Positions 33,975 to 41,318 of a DNA stretch of 64,000 nucleotides are shown here, in pieces; the first letter of the stretch is position 1, and each line of letters begins with the position of its first letter. Below the pieces are notes generated by a model. The model searched no databases and was not told the origin of the DNA. It was given only the letters and a program-made list of their open reading frames with translations. This stretch comes from Aurantimonas coralicida_A (GTDB lineage Bacteria; Pseudomonadota; Alphaproteobacteria; Rhizobiales; Rhizobiaceae): positions 31,568 through 95,567 of the forward strand of contig NZ_JAYXIH010000013.1 of NCBI RefSeq assembly GCF_036016755.1, read 5' to 3'. Position numbers and translations under genes: made by a program.

Positions 33975-35460
33975 TATTTACGAAGTCGAGTTTCTCGATG
34001 CGGAGATAGTCAGCGCACCGCGGTCGCTGCCGGCACGGATTGCACCGATACCGGACGAAGCGCTGGCGTCCTGGTTGCTTCGGTTCGCCGAACCGTTCGG
34101 TGTCTCGCCGGAAGCCTTGTTGCTTGGTGATGGTGAGATCGGCTTGACGAGGCACCCGGATTGGTGGCGCAAGCCCGATCCCCTCGTCGTCGCGGCGCTT
34201 GTGCATGGCACGGGGGTGTCGGGAGAGCTGATCCGTTCGCTCAGTTTCAACGATTGGGCTGATGACGGGCACGACGACGCTGTGCCGGAACGGTTTAGCC
34301 GTCAGCGCTTCACGGCTGAACGGCCGTCGCACCAAACGGGCCGCATCGGGGTCTGTCCCGATTGTTTTGCCGAAGACGAGGCTCCCTATGTCCGGCGTAC
34401 ATGGACACTCGGATGGTTGGCCGCATGTCCAAGACACGGCACGCTGTTGGTGCGAGCCTGTCCCCAATGTGGAGCGAAGCTGCGCCTGCCGGCATTGTCG
34501 TGTGGTGAGCACTTTGCACCGGATCGCTGTCGGCGCTGCGCACATCGGTTGACCCGCATGGCGACCCTGCTCGCACCGGAGCCGGTCTTGCGGTTTCAGC
34601 GGCGCATGATCGAAAGCCGACCAGCCGGTGTCGTGGATTTGCCGGAGATCGGCAAAATCGGCTGGCCTGTGGCCGCGGCTCTGTTCGACGCATTGCTGGG
34701 CACCGTGTGGATCGACACCAAGCAGGCTGCCCGCGACGTGCTCTTTGCGCGGATCGCTCGCGATCTGAGCGCAGCGCCGTTGGGAGAACCGGCCGACAGC
34801 TATCAGAGTCTGGCGATCTTGGCATGGATGTTCGAGGCGTGGCCGGCACGAACGCAAGCCGCACTTGCAATGTTGCACGCCGTGCGCCCGCGCCGGCAGA
34901 TGCTGCGCTGGCCCAATCTTGATCCAGCGACACGCGATAAGGTCGGGGCGTTGTTCCTGACGGCTTGGCCGGATGAGCGGAACGACGGCGAACGCGGTTG
35001 GTGGCGTGCCTGGATCGATAACTTGCCCCAGACAGGCGAAGAGCTGCGCGCGCAAGCTGTCCGTGAGCGGCTGCCACATCGTCGCGCCCGACTCATGGCG
35101 ATCGCAGATGTACGCGAGGGTCTGTCCGTCGAGGCCGCCGCCGAAGTCGCCGACGTTCTCCCGCGAACTCTGCATCGCTGGATCAAACGCGGCGCGCGGG
35201 GCGGACTCGAAGCTGCACTCGAACGACCGAGTGGACAGCTTTCCGGATTGCAGGCCGCTCAGCTGGCCGAGTGGATCGCCGCCGCCTCGCCCGATGAACC
35301 GCGCTGGCGGGTAAACCGTGTGCAGAACGAAGCACTGCGGCGCTTCAGGGCCGAGATCACGATCTATGTCGCGGATCGGCTGTTGCGCATGCACGGTCCA
35401 TGGAGACGTCGCAGGATTCTTTTGAGAAGGAGGCTCACCGTTGCGCCGGTCTACGATTAA
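33961..35460 (+). CDS. TniQ/TnsD-like target selector with IS630-like HTH tail
   Basis: A 499-residue TniQ-family protein. The N-terminal TniQ domain (about 25-200) begins LPARIAPIPDEALASWLLRFAEPFG and carries zinc-binding pairs C132/C135, C156/H159, C167/C170 and C190/C193. The last 125 residues (about 375-499) differ: RARLMAIADVREGLSVEAAAE then LPRTLHRWIKRGARGG and EAALERPSGQLSGLQAAQLAEW are the paired helix-turn-helix/winged-helix segments seen at the N-termini of IS630-type transposases. GTG 33961 gives the best family start and overlaps tniB by 14 bp. The extra module may dictate target choice. Confidence 0.85.
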   Translation: MSPADIYEVEFLDAEIVSAPRSLPARIAPIPDEALASWLLRFAEPFGVSPEALLLGDGEIGLTRHPDWWRKPDPLVVAALVHGTGVSGELIRSLSFNDWADDGHDDAVPERFSRQRFTAERPSHQTGRIGVCPDCFAEDEAPYVRRTWTLGWLAACPRHGTLLVRACPQCGAKLRLPALSCGEHFAPDRCRRCAHRLTRMATLLAPEPVLRFQRRMIESRPAGVVDLPEIGKIGWPVAAALFDALLGTVWIDTKQAARDVLFARIARDLSAAPLGEPADSYQSLAILAWMFEAWPARTQAALAMLHAVRPRRQMLRWPNLDPATRDKVGALFLTAWPDERNDGERGWWRAWIDNLPQTGEELRAQAVRERLPHRRARLMAIADVREGLSVEAAAEVADVLPRTLHRWIKRGARGGLEAALERPSGQLSGLQAAQLAEWIAAASPDEPRWRVNRVQNEALRRFRAEITIYVADRLLRMHGPWRRRRILLRRRLTVAPVYD

Positions 35461-35467
35461 AGGGACA

Positions 35468-35536
35468 CCAGTCCACGATTTAAGGAGCCGGTCACTCATT
35501 TTCGGCCCCCAGTCCACACATTTGGGGAAACCGACA
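35468..35536. repeat. right end of the Tn7-like element
   Basis: The 26-bp motif at 35468-35493 (CCAGTCCACGATTTAAGGAG in its first 20 bases) mirrors the left-end copy. A related AGTCCACACATTTGGGGAAA follows at 35511-35530, and the terminus is CCGACA. The repA frame reads through these repeats and stops at TGA 35494-35492. Confidence 0.85.
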
Positions 35537-36562
35537 GCCACCTTCGGCGGAGTTTTCAACAACGCCGCGCGCTCTATAAGAGTTAGATTCTGTGTTAGAT
35601 TCTAAGTTAAGGGCGCGATTTTCGCTTGCTGTCGAAGGGCTTAACCCCTGTTTGGGTTCCCGATAGCACGAGCCTGCGGTTCCCGATGGCACGATAGTGC
35701 GGGTTCCTGATAGCACGAGGCCGTCCACAGGTTTTCCACAGGGCGATGGCTCGAAAGCGAGCAGCACCCGGCCGCCGATCTCAACCTCGATGAACAGGGT
35801 GTATCCGGGCAGCGGCTGGCGGCGGACGATGTCACGCAGCTCGAAGGCAAATCGCTTGAAGGGCGAGAGGCTGCCGGACTTCAGGTAGAGATGGCGGAAG
35901 TCGAAGCGCCAGCCGGCGCGCTGGCGGCCGCCATGCTTGCGCACGATCCGATAGAGCCAGCGATCGAGCCCGCCCGTCAGCGAAAAGTAGTCGCGGTCGA
36001 TCGTGAGCACGAGGGCATCGTCGAGGACTGCCTGGTAGAACCAGTCGGGGACGATCAGTTCGATGCCGGCGGGACGGCCGCGCGGGTCCGTGCGCTCGAC
36101 CCATTCGTTGATCCAGGAGAAGCGGTGCCGGCGACCCTCGGCGGGCTGGCGGATCGTCGTCGCCACCGTTGTCGATTGCAGGCGATCGAGCGCCGCCTTG
36201 AGGCGCTGGTAGTCGCGAGCGCCGACGCCACGTCCGATGAAGGTGAGGATTTCGTAGGGTGTCGCCGCCATTAGGCGCGAGGTGCGCAGCCCGGCGTCGC
36301 GCGCCTCGACGAGCTGGCTCGCGGCCCAGATCAGGATGTCGGCGTCCCAGATGGTCGCCATGCCGTGATCGGGCACGGCCTCGACGCGGATGGATACGTC
36401 GCCGGCGACGAAGTCGATCGGCTGGGTCCGATGGGATTTGGAGAGGCTGAAGAAGGGATAGGCCATGAGATCCTGCGCGTCTCGGGGTGCGAGATCGCCG
36501 CCGCGCGCACGGAACAGTTCGAGCTGTCCGCGTTCCGACAGGGGGCGATGGCGCACCGGCAT
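35492..36562 (-). CDS. repA: RepA-type replication initiator, 3' end replaced by transposon sequence
   Basis: A 356-residue replication initiator protein A family protein (LMAYPFFSLSKSHRTQPIDF, IWDADILIWAASQL, TPYEILTFIGRG, DPRGRPAGIELIVPDWFY, DRDYFSLTGGLDRWLYRI). Conserved parts lie in the first 280 residues. From residue 343 on, the last 14 codons (CRFPQMCGLGAENE) come from the transposon end; the original 44-residue tail is at 30484-30623. The core is intact and probably still works. Its 3' part holds iteron-like repeats. It is separated from its former operon partner parA by 4.9 kb. Confidence 0.88.
   Translation of the reverse strand: MPVRHRPLSERGQLELFRARGGDLAPRDAQDLMAYPFFSLSKSHRTQPIDFVAGDVSIRVEAVPDHGMATIWDADILIWAASQLVEARDAGLRTSRLMAATPYEILTFIGRGVGARDYQRLKAALDRLQSTTVATTIRQPAEGRRHRFSWINEWVERTDPRGRPAGIELIVPDWFYQAVLDDALVLTIDRDYFSLTGGLDRWLYRIVRKHGGRQRAGWRFDFRHLYLKSGSLSPFKRFAFELRDIVRRQPLPGYTLFIEVEIGGRVLLAFEPSPCGKPVDGLVLSGTRTIVPSGTAGSCYREPKQGLSPSTASENRALNLESNTESNSYRARGVVENSAEGGCRFPQMCGLGAENE
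35565..35740. other. candidate replication origin (iterons, DnaA box, AT-rich) within repA
   Basis: Three 17-bp direct repeats, GGTTCCCGATAGCACGA-like, lie at 35655-35671, 35678-35694 and 35702-35718. Start-to-start spacing is 23 and 24 bp, about two DNA turns. TTTTCCACA at 35732-35740 matches the DnaA box consensus. An AT-rich stretch with a repeated GTTAGATTCT (35582-35591, 35594-35603) lies on the other side. Iterons plus DnaA box plus AT-rich unwinding region describe an iteron plasmid origin. The transposon sits about 30-110 bp away. Confidence 0.6.
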
Positions 36563-36582
36563 TGAGGGAACCGCCGCGACGG

Positions 36583-36864
36583 TCAGCGGGCGTGCCGGCC
36601 GGCAAAGGCGGGCGGCACGGTCTCGTGGCGCTTGGCGGGCAGGACGGTGCCGCGAGGATCGGAGGTCGAGGTGACGGCGCCGCGGTCGGCCCAGGCCTGC
36701 AGGTCGTCGATCGCGTAGACGACGCGCCCTCCGAGCTTGCGATAGCCGGGGCCGGTCCCGTAGGTCCGGTGCTTCTCCAGGGTGCGGCCGGACAGGCCCA
36801 GGAATCGGGCGGCTTCGGGAGTACGCAGGTAGCGTGGCGGCAAGCCGGTGAGATTAGGGGACAT
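36583..36864 (-). CDS. AlpA/excisionase-like helix-turn-helix protein
   Basis: A 93-residue winged HTH protein (YLRTPEAARFLGLSGRTLEKHRTYGTGPGYRKLGGRVVYAIDDLQAWADRG), the typical MerR-like/AlpA excisionase fold. It lies 20 bases upstream of repA on the same strand and probably regulates repA or excision. It differs in sequence from the AlpA-like protein at 4970-5266. Confidence 0.85.
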   Translation of the reverse strand: MSPNLTGLPPRYLRTPEAARFLGLSGRTLEKHRTYGTGPGYRKLGGRVVYAIDDLQAWADRGAVTSTSDPRGTVLPAKRHETVPPAFAGRHAR

Positions 36865-37003
36865 GATCGGGCCTCCGTGGGGTTCGTTGAGGCCGCTGGC
36901 GATCAGCGGCGGACGAAGGTCACGGTGGCGGAGAAGCGCCGCGCGGGGGGATGGCGAAGAAGGGCCAGCTAAATTCGCACCCCCTGTCGGGAGACAATGC
37001 GTG

Positions 37004-37775
37004 TCAGGACTTGCGGCGATGGCGCAGAAGTTTGCGATAGCCGCCGGCGATCATGGCGAGGCCGTCCTTGACGAGGTCGATGGTGCTGTCTCGCAGCGCC
37101 GAGGTCTTCCAGGGATCGGCGGCTATGCGCGATGCGCCGAAGATGATGTTGGCGATCTCGCGGTAGCTCGCCCCGTTTGTGCTGCCGTCGACGGCTTGCA
37201 GCATGTGACGCAGCCGTCGGCGCTGTTGAGCCGTCAGGCGCGTATCGGGGAGGAAGGGGCGATGGTGCAGCACGCGCCAAAGCCGCGTAACGGCGTCGAT
37301 GCGATCGAGGCCGTCGGCGTCGAGCGGAACAAGTGCCGCGAGCGGCTGATCGGGCTGAGCGTTGCCGAGCAGGAGAATGGGGATCGCCGCGGCACCTTCG
37401 CCATGGACCAGGCTTAGCCCATCTTCGCTGAGGCGCGCGCTGGCAATATCCAGATCAGGTGGGGCAGCGTCTTGCATGCCCGGCAATGGCGGGATCGCGG
37501 CGAGCATGACTGTGCCTGGGTCGGCTTCCGGCGCCCAGAACACCGTCGTTTCGGTGGCGCTGAAAGTTGGGCTCACAAGGAAATTGCAACCCCCAGCGCA
37601 TCCGCACCATCTTCGTCAGGCGCTGACGGTCCGTGTCGGGGCGTTCGACTTCAGCGTAGTCGCGCTGATAGCCGGCATTGCGGCGCAACCATTCCCAGGC
37701 GAGATCCGGGGCGACGAGATCGTCGACAAAGTCGTATATTGGTGACGACCTCCATCGGGATGTATCCAGAGCCAT
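37004..37775 (-). pseudogene. DUF6499-DUF2285 regulator split by a frameshift
   Basis: An N-terminal part (ATG 37773-37775: DTSRWRSSPIYDFVDDLVAPDLAWEWLRRNAGYQRDYAEV to MRWGLQF) and a C-terminal DUF2285 part (SATETTVFWAPEADPGTVMLAAIPP to GGYRKLLRHRRKS) are in different frames, meeting near 37565-37585. Removing one base there would join them into the single protein usual in these elements. The downstream part has only a GTG (37574-37576) without a ribosome site. Either a true frameshift or a sequencing error in a TTTCC context. Confidence 0.65.
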
Positions 37776-37895
37776 CTGCGTCTCCTCCAGACTCGCATGT
37801 CACGAGCATGTGTGGACGCACACGATTCCCGGTTGAGAAGGGTCCGTGAACTATCGGAGCCGGCATCGCGCGATGCCGCGGCGGCATCGCCCGGG

Positions 37896-38159
37896 TCAGT
37901 GACTGCCTTCGTGAACGAGCTGACGATAGCCGCGCTCGGTCATCCAGCGGGCGCGGGCGAGATGGGTGTTGTGGATGAGACGGGCGCGCTCCGGCTCTCG
38001 GTCTGGGTCGATGCCGAAGAGGATGGGCACCGCCTCGCGCCAATCCGCACCGTCGGCATCCGCGTCGAGCAGGCGCAGATAGAGTTTCATATGCGCGCGA
38101 TCGTAGCTTGTGAGCGACGGGCTCTCCGGTGGCTGGTCCAGGAAAGCTTCTTGTGTCAC
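37896..38159 (-). CDS. small DUF2285 protein
   Basis: An 87-residue DUF2285-type protein (SYDRAHMKLYLRLLDADADGADWREAVPILFGID, then ARARWMTERGYRQLV). Same-strand neighbour of the larger DUF2285 gene in alphaproteobacterial ICEs. It is thought to be a DNA-associated regulator; the function is not established. 132 bases upstream hold no gene. Confidence 0.8.
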   Translation of the reverse strand: MTQEAFLDQPPESPSLTSYDRAHMKLYLRLLDADADGADWREAVPILFGIDPDREPERARLIHNTHLARARWMTERGYRQLVHEGSH

Positions 38160-38291
38160 GCCGATCCTCCGCAGCTAATCATAACTGCTTCTGCATCCAT
38201 TGTTAACCATATTGGGTTTGGCGTGCAGTGAAAGGTTCGGAAAGATATCGCGTCATGCGCGGAGCATCGCCACCCTGGTCCGTGCGAGAGG

Positions 38292-38546
38292 CTAGGACGA
38301 GCTGAGGGAATCCACCTTCGAATGAACAAGCATCACTCCTTCCCCCTGGTCGGAGGTCATGAAGACGATGCCGCTGCCCTCAAGCGTCCGGCGCACCTGA
38401 TCGCGCGTTGTCTCGTACACCTTGACGTCGCTTTCCGACTCAAGGCGCTTCAACGCGGTCAGGGATACCAGGGCCTTTTCAGCGAGCGTCTCCTGCGTCC
38501 AACCAAGCAACGCGCGCGCGGCCCGCGTCTGTCGGGCGGTGATCAT
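38292..38546 (-). CDS. Xre-type helix-turn-helix regulator
   Basis: An 84-residue HTH protein (ARQTRAARALLGWTQETLAEKALVSLTALKRLE), an Xre/Cro-type DNA-binding domain followed by a short C-terminal half (EGSGIVFMTSDQGEGVMLV). ATG 38544-38546 follows the ideal ribosome site GGAGGTGAT, ending 6 bases before it. The start codon sits in a perfect 20-bp palindrome, suggesting autoregulation. Confidence 0.85.
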   Translation of the reverse strand: MITARQTRAARALLGWTQETLAEKALVSLTALKRLESESDVKVYETTRDQVRRTLEGSGIVFMTSDQGEGVMLVHSKVDSLSSS

Positions 38547-38557
38547 GCATGATCACC
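38538..38557. promoter_or_regulatory. 20-bp perfect palindrome over SD and start codon
   Basis: GGTGATCATGCATGATCACC is self-complementary over its whole length. On the minus strand it contains the end of the Shine-Dalgarno sequence and the ATG of the HTH gene. It could be the regulator's own operator, or an mRNA hairpin that hides the ribosome site. Confidence 0.6.
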
Positions 38558-38697
38558 TCCTACAAACCCAAATACGCACGCCAGAACTACGGCTAAAATA
38601 GTCGTTCTTGGCCGATTTGGCGAGAGGAAAGTGCCGCACAGAGCAGGTATTTGGCTAATCACAGCCGAACTGATTCGGTCGCCCGGCAAAGAGCTTG

Positions 38698-38725
38698 GCC
38701 CCGCCCGGGGGTATCCGGGCGGGGC
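38698..38725. terminator. strong hairpin after the DUF736 gene
   Basis: A perfect 11-bp GC-rich inverted repeat, GCCCCGCCCGG (38698-38708) / CCGGGCGGGGC (38715-38725), loop 6. It lies just after the DUF736 stop on the minus strand. No T-run follows, so termination may be Rho-assisted, or it protects the mRNA end. Confidence 0.6.
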
Positions 38726-38739
38726 GTTGCTGTGGCGGC

Positions 38740-39060
38740 TTATTCGCCCCGGCGGCTGGGGCGGGACCAGATGAGGCTGTAGCCTTCGTCCTCGTCGTCG
38801 AAGAGGTTGGCGTAGATCGGAGCGTTGAAGCTCGGATCGTCCAGCTTCACACCCAGATAGTCGCGGCCCTCGGTGGACCGCTTGGCCCAGGCGGCGCCGA
38901 TTTCCGCGCGGCCCACGAAGATCCGGTGGGAAGGGGCGTTCTCGCTGGCCTGGCTGGCCTCGGGGACGATGCGGACGCCCTTGGCCTGGACGCTCAGGGT
39001 GACGATCTCGCCGACGAACTCGTTGGTGCTGGTCTTCTTGAAGGTGCCGATGGTGGCCAT
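38740..39060 (-). CDS. DUF736 protein (second copy)
   Basis: A 106-residue DUF736 protein (ATIGTFKKTSTNEFVGEIVTLSVQAKGVRIVPE, RIFVGRAEIGAAWAKRSTEGRDYLGVKLDDPSF, IYANLFDDEDEGYSLIWSR). Related to, but clearly diverged from, the copy at 28148-28498. ATG 39058-39060; much longer frames in the track of other starts are shadows. A GC hairpin follows. Function unknown. Confidence 0.88.
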   Translation of the reverse strand: MATIGTFKKTSTNEFVGEIVTLSVQAKGVRIVPEASQASENAPSHRIFVGRAEIGAAWAKRSTEGRDYLGVKLDDPSFNAPIYANLFDDEDEGYSLIWSRPSRRGE

Positions 39061-39160
39061 GATAAGTCTCCGTTGCTCTCTGTTTCGAGCCCGCGCCCAT
39101 CGCGGCCTCGATGGCGATCGGCAGGCCGGAGGCGATCGACGGCGCATCGCTTGCGACCGC

Positions 39161-39239
39161 AGCGTCAGCGGAGGATGGCGACAGGCGACTTTCTTGTTTC
39201 GCGAGGAATGACGGCGTAGCCGGCAGGGGAAGAAAGTCG
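39161..39239. ncRNA. candidate structured RNA element, copy A
   Basis: In the gene-poor interval 39061-39663 a block GCGTCAGCGGAGGATGGCGA (39162-39181) is followed by a perfect 10-bp stem CGACTTTCTT (39186-39195) / AAGAAAGTCG (39230-39239) enclosing GTTTCGCG and a small CGGC-gta-GCCG hairpin. Copy B at 42360-42474 has the same order and three compensating base-pair changes in the stem. The sense strand and function are not known. Nothing else is recognised in this 600-bp interval. Confidence 0.5.
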
Positions 39240-39663
39240 ATCGGCGCCGTTGCGTCATAGGCGATCGAGGCTTCAGCCGTCCTTCGGCCAGATCAAGCCG
39301 TTGAGAGGCCGCGGGGGAGCGCGCGACCCGACAGAGGACCGTCAGGGGAGACTTGACCCACCGACCTGACCCGAAAGCGGACCTGGCACGCGGCGCGCGT
39401 CGGTGGTGCACCCGCTCCCGCCGGAGCCCGCGCCTGCATCGCCCTCTATCCGGCCAGCGCGTCAGACGCTCCCTCGTACCGGGTTGGTAAGCTGGGCACG
39501 ATGTCGTCGAACGGCCGGGCTTCAGCCTCCACCACTTGCCGCGAAGGCGAGATGTGAAGCGGGTTCGAATCCGATTCATGGCGGCGACAACCATTACGCT
39601 TCCCAGGACAGGATGATGCGGCAGCGCGCCTTGTCTGGACATGCCCGTCGCCAGGATTGACGA

Positions 39664-40104
39664 TCAGCGCCGTGCGAGCGCGTGCCCGGATTGACCAGGC
39701 GGGGCCATCGCGACCAAGCGCGTCCAGGCTGTTGCGCCAACGGCGACCGCGCCGATCACCGAGAAGGCGATTTGCCAGCCTTCGGAGGGCATGGTGAGTT
39801 TGGTGAGGCCGAGTGTGGCGTGATAGCCGGCGACGGCGGCCGGAGCTGCGAAGGCGAGGGCGATCGCCAAGCGGATCCACATCGAGCGGACGGACGTGAA
39901 GATGAATTGGGCCAAGCCCCACGTCACCCCGGCCGCAAAGGCGCCGACCAGCACCCCGCCGATGGGTCCGGCGCCGGTGTCGTAGGCCCATAGGCCAACG
40001 GTGACGCCGGCAAAGAAGGGCAGCGCGTAAACGGCGAGCGTGAATAGAAGCCAGCAGAAGAAGCCGATGCCGGCGACTGAAGCAAGAATACCGAGGGCGA
40101 TCAT
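39664..40104 (-). CDS. polytopic membrane protein of unknown function
   Basis: A 146-residue protein with about four hydrophobic stretches (GILASVAGIGFFCWLLFTLAVYALPFFAG, GGVLVGAFAAGVTWGLAQF, RLAIALAFAAPAAVAGYHA, IAFSVIGAVAVGATAW). ATG 40102-40104 is chosen at MIALGILAS. No family name is recognised; found between DUF736 and small membrane genes, so it belongs to the element backbone. Confidence 0.7.
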   Translation of the reverse strand: MIALGILASVAGIGFFCWLLFTLAVYALPFFAGVTVGLWAYDTGAGPIGGVLVGAFAAGVTWGLAQFIFTSVRSMWIRLAIALAFAAPAAVAGYHATLGLTKLTMPSEGWQIAFSVIGAVAVGATAWTRLVAMAPPGQSGHALARR

Positions 40105-40245
40105 GATGGTGGTCTCCGTGACAAAGGGTCGAACGGCCGCGCCTCCACCACCACCGCGACGCAATGCTGAATATAGCCGAAGATGAGCGGCGGCGGGAGC
40201 GGAAATCCGGTGGGACTTCCGCTTCCACGGCGAGGCCGGCCCCGG

Positions 40246-40413
40246 TCAGGGGGCGAAAGGATCGAACTCGTGCACGATGGCGGCTGTATCGCCGTCGTAC
40301 TCGTTGGCTGGCATGACGCCGAGGCTGCCGTCGCCGGCCTGGAAGATGATGATGGCGACCATGAGGGTGGTGGCGAGGCTGAATGCGAAGGCTTGTGCGT
40401 CGTTGAGGGACAT
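40246..40413 (-). CDS. small single-pass membrane protein
   Basis: A 55-residue frame (SLNDAQAFAFSLATTLMVAIIIFQAGDGSLGVMP, then YDGDTAAIVHEFDPFAP) with one membrane helix and an acidic outer tail. ATG 40411-40413 has GGAG nearby. The amino-acid make-up is not random, and similar small proteins occur in these elements. Function unknown. The open interval 40414-40746 upstream holds no recognised gene, only a frame on the minus strand without clear features. Confidence 0.6.
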   Translation of the reverse strand: MSLNDAQAFAFSLATTLMVAIIIFQAGDGSLGVMPANEYDGDTAAIVHEFDPFAP

Positions 40414-40746
40414 TGTTCCGGCTCCTGTCTTGGAGGCGGGGGGCCATCCCCCGCGCGACAGGCGCCCGATGTGTCCAGCCGAGGGCCGCGATCACCGCGC
40501 AGGCAAAGCCGAAGCGGCGGCATGCTCGCATAGCCGACCCTTCACGGGTTGATGGCGTCAGGCCCTCGGCTGGATCAAGGATCAGCGCATTTGGAAGCGG
40601 GGGTGGTTTTCCGTCCATCTCAGGAGCCTTGGGGCAGGCCCTCGACGATGCTTCGGTCGGGAGCTGACTTGCCGCGCTCTTGGTCGTGATGCCGCCGTCA
40701 CGGTTGGCTACAGTATCGGCAAGAACAACGGTGGACAGGACGAGTG

Positions 40747-41307
40747 ATGACAAAGCGATCTGAGAAGAACGACCTGCCGGTGGGCCGGGTACGGCGCTAT
40801 CTGGAACCGGGTCCGATCGTACTGGTGTCGTCGGCGTGGGAGGGAAAGACCAACATCATGACGCTGGGCTGGCAGACGGTCATGGAGTTCACGCCTTCGC
40901 TCGTCGGCTGCATGATCTCGAGCGGCAATCACAGCTTCCAGATGATCAGAAACAGCCGCGAATGCGTCATCAACATGCCGACGACGAAGCTCACGGACAC
41001 GGTGGTCGGCATCGGCAATACGTCCGGCGCCGAGATCGACAAGTTCACGGAGTTCGGCCTGACGGCCGAGGACGCCCATGAAGTCGGAGCGCCGCTGATC
41101 CGCGAATGCCATGCAAGCTTCGAATGCCGCCTGCACGACGATGCGCTGGTCGAGAAATATAACTTCTTCATCTTCGATGTGGTGAAGGCTCATGTCGCGG
41201 CGTCGCCGAAACATCCCGAAACGCTGCACTACACTGGTGACGGCGTGTTCATGGTGTCCGGCAAGATCATCAGCCGCCGGTCGCGGTTCCGGCCGGAGAT
41301 GTTGTGA
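40747..41307 (+). CDS. flavin reductase-like FMN-binding protein
   Basis: A 186-residue flavin reductase-family protein of the FMN-binding split barrel type (LEPGPIVLVSSAWEGKTNIMTLGWQTVMEFTPSLVGCMIS, NSRECVINMPTTKL, FECRLHDD). It is the only plus-strand gene between the DUF736 and DUF2493 genes, so it looks like a small insertion or cargo gene. ATG 40747 is preferred to the GTG at 40744. Its partner oxygenase, if any, is not visible here. Confidence 0.85.
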   Translation: MTKRSEKNDLPVGRVRRYLEPGPIVLVSSAWEGKTNIMTLGWQTVMEFTPSLVGCMISSGNHSFQMIRNSRECVINMPTTKLTDTVVGIGNTSGAEIDKFTEFGLTAEDAHEVGAPLIRECHASFECRLHDDALVEKYNFFIFDVVKAHVAASPKHPETLHYTGDGVFMVSGKIISRRSRFRPEML

Positions 41308-41318
41308 GATGACGGCGC

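Larger units (their letters stand above)
30624..35536 (+). mobile_element. complete cargo-free Tn7-like (TnsABC-TniQ) transposon
   Basis: 4913 bp bounded by TGTCG (30624-30628) and CGACA (35532-35536), flanked by the 5-bp direct duplication GCCAC (30619-30623 and 35537-35541). Four overlapping genes run in one direction: TnsA-like endonuclease, DDE transposase, AAA ATPase, TniQ. No cargo and no Cas gene or CRISPR array is present. A 5-bp duplication, TGT...ACA ends, and a TnsA-like gene put it in the Tn7-like/Tn5053-Tn6022 world rather than simple Tn402-type Tni elements, which lack TnsA. Confidence 0.92.

Noticed and set aside
30624..35536. CRISPR-associated transposon (CAST)
   Set aside because: The Tn7-like genes raise the idea, but no cas gene, no crRNA-like repeat array and no room for cargo exists inside the element.
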